From positions 1 to 20,152 of the forward strand of contig JAUQYT010000272.1 of NCBI GenBank assembly GCA_030587605.1: DNA of 20,152 nucleotides, in the 5' to 3' direction. Shown in pieces: positions 6,814-13,127 of this stretch. The stretch is from Candidatus Njordarchaeum guaymasense (GTDB taxonomy: Archaea; Asgardarchaeota; Njordarchaeia; Njordarchaeales; Njordarchaeaceae). The stretch's first letter is position 1. Each line of letters starts with the position of its first letter. The notes below the pieces were generated by a model that saw nothing but the letters and a program-made list of their open reading frames with translations, had not been told where the DNA came from and made no database searches. The translations under genes were made by a program, and so were the position numbers.

Positions 6814-8994
6814 TTAGTATCTGAAGGTTGGGGGGAGTTGCCAGAACCCCTTATACTCTTTCATGAACTTCTGGGAGCGATCCATCGAATCCTTGTAAGT
6901 CGCCTTAATTATTTCGGGAATGTCTTTATTGAGCACGCGTTCTCTTTCCTTCTTCCACCACTCTTTCACGGGGATCCCTTTCTGCAGCCGATCCTTCTTC
7001 ATCTCTTCACGTGTCTCCTTGGTGGCTTCGAGCGCAATTTTCCATCCCCTGCTTTTTTCATCGTAGCTGGCTACAACGCCGTACATTCTCCTCGCAGTTT
7101 CTTCTGTAAGGACAAGGTTGTTCAGATCTTTTCGAACCAATTCTAGGTCACGTTCAATAGGATCCCCGTAGCCTACCCCTCCGTTATGAAGTATGCCGAT
7201 CATGTCGTATTGCTTCACGTCAGCCCAGAATGGCTTGCTGTGAACCTTCACCTCGTCGCCTTTCAGCGCCCCAGACTCCGCTAACTTGAAAGCCTCGTTG
7301 ATCGAGCAGGGGATCGTCTTCTTCTCCTTGATCAGGTCCTTCATGTTGGTATTTATCGCCGTGAACCCATGCCATGGAGGCGCAGGATAGCCTCCAAAGA
7401 GCCCCTTCAAGTAGGGGGTGCGAGGCATGTGACCAAAGCATGCGGCGAAGTACATGTTGGTCTTCCAGATCATCCACAGGGATGTCCACCCCGTTCCCCC
7501 ATGGTATCTTCCGTATCCGTGAGCATCGGGGACGTACCGTCTTCCAAGGTAGACTATCGGAGCTAGTAGCTCCCACAGCTCCGCATTTCCTTGATCGGCT
7601 TCGGGGTTCCATATAGCGTAGCCAGAGTCTATTCCGTCGATTACGCCTCTGGCGCCACTTGCGCTTGCGGCCATCTCGAATATGGAGAGCCCGACGACGT
7701 TCCCAAGCTGGCTCGTTCCGCCGCCATTCGTCAGTGCGTTGGACGCTGAAGGTAGGAAGATTTCCTCGAGGAATCCTCGTGCGAAGAACCCTATTGAAAG
7801 AGCCGCACCGAGGCTTGCGTATGTTGGGATTAGGCTCGCCCAGGCTATTGACGTCGCTGCATATGGATAGTCCGCGTTCACGATTGAGCCCTTTGGCAGG
7901 TTCTGGGCTACGGTCAGATAGGCGCCATCATTTACCTTGCCATCGTAAGCAAGGGTTTGAACAAGCGTTATCCATAGTCCCCCGTCCATAGCCGAAGGAG
8001 TGCAGTTGTAGGGATGGTAACCCCAACCGCAAGCTCCATCAAAATCAATGTGTATTGTTCCATCAGGCTTGATAGTCATCTCGCCTGGAATATGTGTCCC
8101 GAAGTCTTTGTTAGCGAGCGGGTGGACCGACGGAATTCCCTTGAACGGGATGACCATGACACCAGCGGTTTTGTACCTTCCAGGGACAAGCCTCGTCTTG
8201 ACTTTCGATAAGAAGTTCCTTCTGTTCTCCTCGATGAGTTCTCGGATAGCCTGCATGTAGTAGTCCAAGCCAAACTCATCTATGATCCTCTTTACTTCTT
8301 CCCTTATCATCTGGCAGCCTGCGAGTCTGGCTTTTTCGTCAAGAATCCACCAGTCAGGCATCCTCGAGCTGACCCTTAACTTGGTTATGTAGTACTTGTA
8401 GTAATCGTCTTTCTCACCGACTTTCTCCCCACTTATGTGGTAGCCTTCACTGAACCTTTCAGGTGAGAAGAGAGTCATACTGCCATACTCGTGGGCTCCA
8501 GCTTCGAGTTCGTGGGTCACCCCTCCAGTCCAACCTATAATCTCTCCCTTGTAATAGATTGGGATGACAGTTTGGACGTCAGCTGTGTGGACTCCTCCAG
8601 AGAAAGTCTCATTGTTAGCGAAGATGTCTCCATCCTTGACGCCAGGGTTATCCTCATAGTCGTTCCTTATCATCCACTTTATGAACGCGCTCATGGTATG
8701 AACATGAACTAGAATCCCAGTTGAGAGAGTGATTGTGTCGCCCTCTGTGGTGTAGAGGCCAAAAACGAGTTCGCCATACTCTCTGACCGCGGGCGATGCG
8801 GCGACGTATTTTACTGATTCTCTTGCACCGATTACGGCTGTGAGCAATCGAGCATGGAAGCGCTCATACTTTAATGGATCCTTGTCTTTTAACGTCAGTT
8901 TTTCGACACCGTAGTACTTGCCAGTATCCTTGAAGAGCTTCTCATCTTTTTCAAGCACTTCTTTCAGGTTTTTCCGTTTCCGCGTTTTGCTCAA
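6814..8994 (-). CDS. acxB: Acetone carboxylase-type alpha subunit (hydantoinase B/HyuB superfamily)
   Basis: The carboxylating subunit, 726 aa (about 775 in the characterised bacterial enzyme), cytoplasmic. After a basic N-terminus comes the HyuB fold. The segment FANNETFSGGVHTADVQTVI contains His136 and Asp139, and His161 follows in GVTHELEAG. This His-x2-Asp-x21-His spacing equals that of the manganese ligands I recall for the Xanthobacter alpha subunit (H150, D153, H175). Other family stretches are GACGWGYHPYNCTPSAMDGG, YPYAATSIAWASLIPTYASLG, GGGTSQLGNVVG and AHGYGRYHGGTGWTS. Translation starts at TTG 8994, the only suitable codon, with GAGGAGG upstream; the gap from acxA is 24 bases. With acxA and acxC it should convert a ketone plus bicarbonate to a beta-keto acid (acetone to acetoacetate), with ATP split to AMP and two phosphates. 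The true ketone is not shown by sequence. Confidence 0.9.
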   Translation of the reverse strand: MSKTRKRKNLKEVLEKDEKLFKDTGKYYGVEKLTLKDKDPLKYERFHARLLTAVIGARESVKYVAASPAVREYGELVFGLYTTEGDTITLSTGILVHVHTMSAFIKWMIRNDYEDNPGVKDGDIFANNETFSGGVHTADVQTVIPIYYKGEIIGWTGGVTHELEAGAHEYGSMTLFSPERFSEGYHISGEKVGEKDDYYKYYITKLRVSSRMPDWWILDEKARLAGCQMIREEVKRIIDEFGLDYYMQAIRELIEENRRNFLSKVKTRLVPGRYKTAGVMVIPFKGIPSVHPLANKDFGTHIPGEMTIKPDGTIHIDFDGACGWGYHPYNCTPSAMDGGLWITLVQTLAYDGKVNDGAYLTVAQNLPKGSIVNADYPYAATSIAWASLIPTYASLGAALSIGFFARGFLEEIFLPSASNALTNGGGTSQLGNVVGLSIFEMAASASGARGVIDGIDSGYAIWNPEADQGNAELWELLAPIVYLGRRYVPDAHGYGRYHGGTGWTSLWMIWKTNMYFAACFGHMPRTPYLKGLFGGYPAPPWHGFTAINTNMKDLIKEKKTIPCSINEAFKLAESGALKGDEVKVHSKPFWADVKQYDMIGILHNGGVGYGDPIERDLELVRKDLNNLVLTEETARRMYGVVASYDEKSRGWKIALEATKETREEMKKDRLQKGIPVKEWWKKERERVLNKDIPEIIKATYKDSMDRSQKFMKEYKGFWQLPPTFRY

Positions 8995-9018
8995 GTTCCC
9001 AAATTCCTCCTCATTCCC

Positions 9019-11205
9019 TCACTTCTTTCTGGCTCGATACCAAATGAAGTTATATTCGTCAAAGCGAACCTCATGACGGGGCGGGATGACGAGAGTTGTC
9101 GCAGGGTGCTCTATTATCGATGGACCAATGATCATGTTCCCCGGTTTCAGGAGATCCATTTCCCATAACTTGAAAGTGACCCATTTGCCTCTATGGTAGA
9201 CCTCCCTCTGACCTTTGTATGATTCTCCAGCGGGCTTCTTCGGACTAAGCTTTCTCTTGACCAACCTTGGTTTCGCGAGTTCAGTGTAGGCTTGAAGACC
9301 GACTTCGAGTATCTGGTAGCCTGCCTCAGAATACTTCGCTGCTTTGGGGTAGATCCTGGCGTAGAGTTCGTCAAAAGCAGCAGTAATTTTCTTAAGGTCA
9401 TCAACAGTTGCAACCTTGCTTATAGGGGAGATGACTTCGTGGTCGTCCAGCTGACCCTGGTAGCGGACATAGACTAGATGCTTAACCTTCACCTTTTCCT
9501 TTGGGATTCCTTCTTCCTCAAATTGCTTGATTGCCTTGCCTTCAAGTTCCTTCCAAGCGTTGTTGATGGCACCTTGCGAAACGATCTTCATCATAGTAGC
9601 TTTCTCGTCCGTACTAGTTGGGACTCCTGCGACTATGCTCTTCTGGTATCTTCGCGAGTAATCCGAGGTAGCTGGACCGAAAGCTGAGAACACGGCTGCG
9701 AAAGGGAACGTCATGATGTTCTTGAAAGGTATCTTCTCTATGAAACCCCACATGTGAAGTGGGCCCCCGCCTCCGTAAATCATCATTGTGTACTCGCTTG
9801 GGGTGTAGCCTCTGGCGAGGAGCATGCTGTAGATGTGGCTCTTCATTGCGCTACTCTGAAGATCGATAATCCCAGATGCAGCTTTGTAAACGTCGTCCAA
9901 CCCGATCGCGTCAGCCAACTCTTTGCAAGCCTTGTAGGCTCTGTCTTTGTCAAGCTTGACCTTTCCGCCAAGGAAGTAGTTCGGGTTCAAGTACCCGAGT
10001 GTCACGTCACAGTCACTGATGGTTGGAATAGGATAAGTATAGCATCTCCCGACAGACGCTCCAGCGCTCTCTGGACCAAACTCTACCCGCCTCGTAGACG
10101 GATTAATCCTGATGACGGTACCTGTTCCCGCTCCGATGGAATCCATGAGAACCATTGGCAAGTTTAGACGGAATCTCGAGACATCAGGTTCTCTAAGAAT
10201 CGGAATTAGTCCGTGCCTGACTATGCCTACGTCGAAGCTTGTTCCTCCCATGTCGCAGCAAACAATGTCATTAATTCCGAGCGTCTCTCCCACGTACTTG
10301 GCTCCAAGCATTCCCCCTATTGGTCCTGAGATCAGTGTCTCATACAGGTGCGGATACTTGACACCGACAAGTCCACCATAGGACAACATGGTGAACAGGT
10401 TGTGTTTATAGCCCTGCTCCTTGGCTTTTTCCTCAACTTTGAGTAGCTGCGTTCTGCAGCGCTCAGCTGCGTAAGCCTGTAGGATCACACTGTTCAGTCT
10501 GGAATATTCTCGCATGATCGGCGCTGTCTCTGAACTCAAAACCACTGGCATACTCTTATTTCGTTTTTCCATTACACGTCTTGCTATCTCTGAGACTTTC
10601 TTTTCGTGAGCCGGGTTGATGTAAGAGTAGATAAATAACACTGCTATCGATTCTACACCCATATCCAAGAGTTCTTCGACAGCAGCTTCAACCTCATCTT
10701 CGTGCAGAGGTATCACAACCGACCCCATCATGTCAATTCTCTCTGTGACTCCCTTAACCCTGTTCCTTGGAACGAGCGGCTCGTTGTGGACATGTGTTAC
10801 CGTGTGGAGCCGATCGGCATAGGAATAGCCTAGCCATACTAGGCCGCGCTCCATCAGCACGGCATCTTCGAACCCTTTGGTAATTATCAATCCAACCTTG
10901 AGTCCACTCCTAGTAAGAAGCGTGTTGATCATAATTGTGCCAGAGTATACTGCCGTGGAAACGCTCGACAGAACGTCTCTCACGCTCATATTCCAGAACC
11001 GAGATGAGTCAACGATCGACTCAATGAAACTAATTGACTCATCCTTGGGCACAGTCAAAGCCTTGCCAACCGTAAAGTTGCCGGCTTGGTCAACAATGAC
11101 AGAGTCAGTCATTGTCCCTCCAGCATCCAGTGAAACAATGACGGGTTTCCTAACACCCCGAGCGCTGGGGTGTCCTGAAACATCCTCTCCTGAACTCCGC
11201 TTCAA
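9019..11205 (-). CDS. acxA: Acetone carboxylase-type beta subunit (hydantoinase A/HyuA superfamily ATPase)
   Basis: The ATP-using subunit (728 aa; ~717 in the bacterial enzyme), an actin/Hsp70-fold protein. Phosphate and nucleotide motifs are VSLDAGGTMTDSVIVD (residues 24-39), LISGPIGGMLGA (291-302), CDMGGTSFDVG (317-327), DSIGAGTGTVIRINP, and YGGGGPLHMWGF. In the known enzyme, ATP phosphorylates both bicarbonate and the ketone enol here and the products pass to the alpha-subunit metal site. The frame closes at a stop (11221-11223), so TTG 11205 is the only usual start; GAGGG is close before it. It is first in a three-gene unit in the bacterial order A, B, C. The C-terminal third (RYQGQLDDHEVISP, LEVGLQAYTELAKPR) is the typical HyuA C-domain. 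Presence of the gamma gene argues for an acetone rather than an oxoprolinase or acetophenone type. Confidence 0.91.
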   Translation of the reverse strand: MKRSSGEDVSGHPSARGVRKPVIVSLDAGGTMTDSVIVDQAGNFTVGKALTVPKDESISFIESIVDSSRFWNMSVRDVLSSVSTAVYSGTIMINTLLTRSGLKVGLIITKGFEDAVLMERGLVWLGYSYADRLHTVTHVHNEPLVPRNRVKGVTERIDMMGSVVIPLHEDEVEAAVEELLDMGVESIAVLFIYSYINPAHEKKVSEIARRVMEKRNKSMPVVLSSETAPIMREYSRLNSVILQAYAAERCRTQLLKVEEKAKEQGYKHNLFTMLSYGGLVGVKYPHLYETLISGPIGGMLGAKYVGETLGINDIVCCDMGGTSFDVGIVRHGLIPILREPDVSRFRLNLPMVLMDSIGAGTGTVIRINPSTRRVEFGPESAGASVGRCYTYPIPTISDCDVTLGYLNPNYFLGGKVKLDKDRAYKACKELADAIGLDDVYKAASGIIDLQSSAMKSHIYSMLLARGYTPSEYTMMIYGGGGPLHMWGFIEKIPFKNIMTFPFAAVFSAFGPATSDYSRRYQKSIVAGVPTSTDEKATMMKIVSQGAINNAWKELEGKAIKQFEEEGIPKEKVKVKHLVYVRYQGQLDDHEVISPISKVATVDDLKKITAAFDELYARIYPKAAKYSEAGYQILEVGLQAYTELAKPRLVKRKLSPKKPAGESYKGQREVYHRGKWVTFKLWEMDLLKPGNMIIGPSIIEHPATTLVIPPRHEVRFDEYNFIWYRARKK

Positions 11206-11312
11206 TACCCTCTTCGCCCCTTATGCTTGATACGTTAAAGGTCTGATGGGAGAGTCCCCGAAAACTCCCACCATTCACGAAACACACTTGAGGCAAAGTA
11301 TGTCCGATTCTT

Positions 11313-11321
11313 TGATATAAG
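11313..11321 (-). promoter_or_regulatory. TATA-like box for the acxABC operon
   Basis: On the minus strand TCTTATATC lies about 110 bases before TTG 11205, so transcription would start near 11290 and give a leader of ~85 bases. That leader carries a small GC-rich hairpin (TGGGAG 11247-11252 with CTCCCA 11265-11270). The 312-base divergent gap 11206-11517 also holds the promoter of the esterase gene and one copy of a duplicated segment. Confidence 0.45.
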
Positions 11322-11351
11322 AATTTCCGTTGAATCAAAATGACTCAGATT

Positions 11352-11464
11352 ACTCTCCAACCCCTTCGATTTTGGTGGCATATGCGCTTGGTCGCTTCTT
11401 GATTAGTGCTCAAGAGGTAGCTCATTTCAGGCGCGCACGTCATTGTCGTCCTCTCCAAAATAGT
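11352..11464 (+). repeat. Diverged ~110-bp promoter-like repeat, copy 1 (upstream of the esterase gene)
   Basis: This segment matches 12652-12768 in the same orientation. Anchors are ACTCTCCAA at the left (11352), a 35-base core at 11404-11438 that agrees at 26 of 35 positions without gaps (identical run GCTCATTTCAGG at 11420-11431), and TCCAAAATAGT at 11454 (TTCAAAAGAGT in the other copy). The spacing between anchors differs by only 1-3 bases. Here the core ends about 31 bases before the TATA-like TTAAATA, the right place for a regulator-binding site. Confidence 0.6.
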
Positions 11465-11469
11465 CACCC

Positions 11470-11476
11470 TTAAATA
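11470..11476 (+). promoter_or_regulatory. TATA-like box for the alpha/beta hydrolase gene
   Basis: TTAAATA preceded by a purine/pyrimidine BRE-like stretch (CACCC). Transcription would start near 11498, about 20 bases before ATG 11518, and the short leader contains GAGGAGG at 11501-11507. Confidence 0.55.
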
Positions 11477-11517
11477 CAGAGCACGAGCTAGGGGGCAACA
11501 GAGGAGGATGATGGAGA

Positions 11518-12609
11518 ATGCCAATTTGTGATAGATCAAGAATCCGTCCAGATGTGCTCAAACTTATGGATAACATCCAGAAGATGCAAATGAGCGGTGT
11601 CCTTGAATTCCTTAAAGCCAAAGAGAATCGAGGTGTTAACTTCCAAGCACTGTACCAAAAACTGATGAAAGGAAATGAGCTCTTCTTCAAGAGAAAAGGA
11701 GAGCAAACGATGCAAGACCTATCCAGCTATTTCACGAAAGACGAAATGCTTTTCCTAGCCAAGGTATTCAGGTATAGCTTTGAGTATGTTTCGAATATCG
11801 AACAGAAAAGATACCCCATCCCAGAAAATGTGAAGGTAGAACAAACCGATGCAGGTGGCGTCCCGGCAGAATGGCAGATTGCGCCAAGCGCTACAAAAGA
11901 CCGGGTTCTGCTTTACCTCCATGGAGGAGGTTTTATCATGGGCTCTCCGAACAGTCATCGAGCGCTCACAGTCACTTTGGGACAACTAACAAAGATGCGC
12001 GTCCTAAGTTTGAATTATCGGCTGGCACCCGAGCACACATATCCCGCCCAGCTAAAGGATTGTACCGCCGCATACAGATGGCTTCTATCAAAGGGCATAA
12101 ATCCCAAGAAAATAGTTATCGCTGGAGACTCGGCAGGAGGCTGTTTGACGCTTACAACACTCGTCAAATTACGAGATGACAAAATACCCCTACCCGTTGG
12201 AGCAGTTTGTCTTTCACCCGCAACCGATATGTGGCTTTCAAGAAACGACTCGTTAGCGCGCCAGTTTTGGGAAAACGCTGCCACTGATCCAATTCTGGCC
12301 GATGCCGGACTTTTCTGGTGGATCCCGTCATATTTGGGAGGAGCAGACCCCAGTGATCCCCTCGTTTCTCCAATCTATGCAGATTTGAAAGGTCTACCTC
12401 CTCTGCTAGTTCAAGCGAGTAACAGCGAAATGCTCTTCAGTGGATGCAAGGGTGTTGTCGACCGAGCCAAGGCGGCTGGTGTGAACGCAACTCTGCAAAC
12501 ATGGGATAACATGGTACATGTGTTCCAAGGTTTCGGACTACATGAATTACCAGAAGCAAAAGAAGCAGTAAACAAGATCGCTGAATTTACTCAAAGACTG
12601 TTCAAATAG
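11518..12609 (+). CDS. Alpha/beta hydrolase, hormone-sensitive lipase (HSL) family esterase
   Basis: A 363-aa carboxylesterase-type hydrolase. ATG 11518 has GAGGAGG ten bases upstream. The HSL hallmark HGGGFIMGS (His135-Gly138, oxyanion hole) is followed by GDSAGG with nucleophile Ser205 and by a C-terminal catalytic His334 in NMVHVFQGF. LNYRLAPEHTYPAQLKD (165-181) is also typical. The catalytic acid is normally an Asp in a DxLxDE-like stretch; here the aligned stretch reads ASNSEMLFSG, so Glu304 is the nearest acid. A long N-terminal part (about 100 residues, helical, basic) forms the cap and is longer than in small archaeal esterases. No signal peptide, so it acts in the cytoplasm on short-chain or aromatic esters. 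Divergent from acxABC; a joint catabolic role is possible but unproven. Confidence 0.9.
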   Translation: MPICDRSRIRPDVLKLMDNIQKMQMSGVLEFLKAKENRGVNFQALYQKLMKGNELFFKRKGEQTMQDLSSYFTKDEMLFLAKVFRYSFEYVSNIEQKRYPIPENVKVEQTDAGGVPAEWQIAPSATKDRVLLYLHGGGFIMGSPNSHRALTVTLGQLTKMRVLSLNYRLAPEHTYPAQLKDCTAAYRWLLSKGINPKKIVIAGDSAGGCLTLTTLVKLRDDKIPLPVGAVCLSPATDMWLSRNDSLARQFWENAATDPILADAGLFWWIPSYLGGADPSDPLVSPIYADLKGLPPLLVQASNSEMLFSGCKGVVDRAKAAGVNATLQTWDNMVHVFQGFGLHELPEAKEAVNKIAEFTQRLFK

Positions 12610-12651
12610 AGCCAGTTAACAATTTCAGTTGAAACAGAACTACTCACATGA

Positions 12652-12768
12652 ACTCTCCAATTTCCCTTTTTCTTCTGGCGCATACCCCTAGACATTTGGC
12701 AATAAGTAGCGCACGAAAGAATGCTCATTTCAGGTGCGCGCTTGACTTCAAGCACGGTTCAAAAGAGT
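12652..12768 (+). repeat. Diverged ~110-bp promoter-like repeat, copy 2 (downstream of the esterase gene)
   Basis: Second copy of the segment at 11352-11464, in direct orientation about 1.3 kb away, so the two copies bracket the esterase gene. Its core (12707-12741) carries an inverted repeat GCGCAC (12709-12714) / GTGCGC (12734-12739), only partly kept in copy 1. A TATATT follows at 12781, at roughly the distance of the TATA box from copy 1, but no convincing plus-strand gene follows; a plus transcript would run antisense through the small membrane gene. The gap 12610-12786 contains nothing else I can support. Confidence 0.58.
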
Positions 12769-12786
12769 AAAGAGTTCAACTATATT

Positions 12787-13020
12787 CTAGAATTGGACCC
12801 ACTTGCTCAGTACGATGCCTATTATCACAAGGAAGATCGGAACTGGGAACAGCGCTTGGAAAGATGCTGCTACTTGCTCCGCGGGAGTGCTCCCAGAGGC
12901 AATTATTGCTGCGGAAATAGCGGGACTCCTGATTGTAGTGACCACGACAAGGTAAGCTACAACGTAGTACAATCCTAGCGCAATCAGGAGAACAACTATG
13001 TGTCTTAACCACAGATACAT
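12787..13020 (-). CDS. Small two-helix membrane protein of unknown function
   Basis: A 77-aa protein from ATG 13020, with AGGTGA 8 bases upstream and a TATA-like box at 13075-13082, which together support a real gene. It has a first helix (LRHIVVLLIALGLYYVVAYLVVVT), a short polar loop (RSPAISAAIIASGSTPAEQVAASF) and a second helix (FPVPIFLVIIGIVLSKWV). No Cys or recognised motif, and I do not know the family. Such small two-helix proteins are often subunits or modulators of larger membrane complexes, but no partner is adjacent. Overlapping frames on both strands over this stretch lack a start site or a hydrophobic pattern and are not favoured. Confidence 0.62.
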   Translation of the reverse strand: MYLWLRHIVVLLIALGLYYVVAYLVVVTTIRSPAISAAIIASGSTPAEQVAASFQALFPVPIFLVIIGIVLSKWVQF

Positions 13021-13074
13021 TCTTGTATTTCACCTGTAGATTCCTGTTTCTTTCATTCCATTTGCCGCTAGTAT

Positions 13075-13082
13075 CTTAAATA
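13075..13082 (-). promoter_or_regulatory. TATA-like box for the small membrane protein gene
   Basis: The minus strand reads TATTTAAG here. Transcription near 13050 would leave a leader of ~30 bases with AGGTGA before ATG 13020. Confidence 0.45.
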
Positions 13083-13127
13083 CATATCTGTACGTAGCAA
13101 TCCCAGTATTTAACAGCAACGCTGACT

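Noticed and set aside
9754..10167. 137-aa frame antisense to acxA
   Set aside because: It covers conserved motifs of the beta subunit on the other strand and has random composition.
12721..12978. 85-aa plus-strand frame across the small membrane protein gene
   Set aside because: The minus-strand frame has a ribosome-binding site, a TATA box and two clear hydrophobic helices; this frame starts within the repeat core, has no start site and ends with Cys/Asn-rich low-sense sequence.
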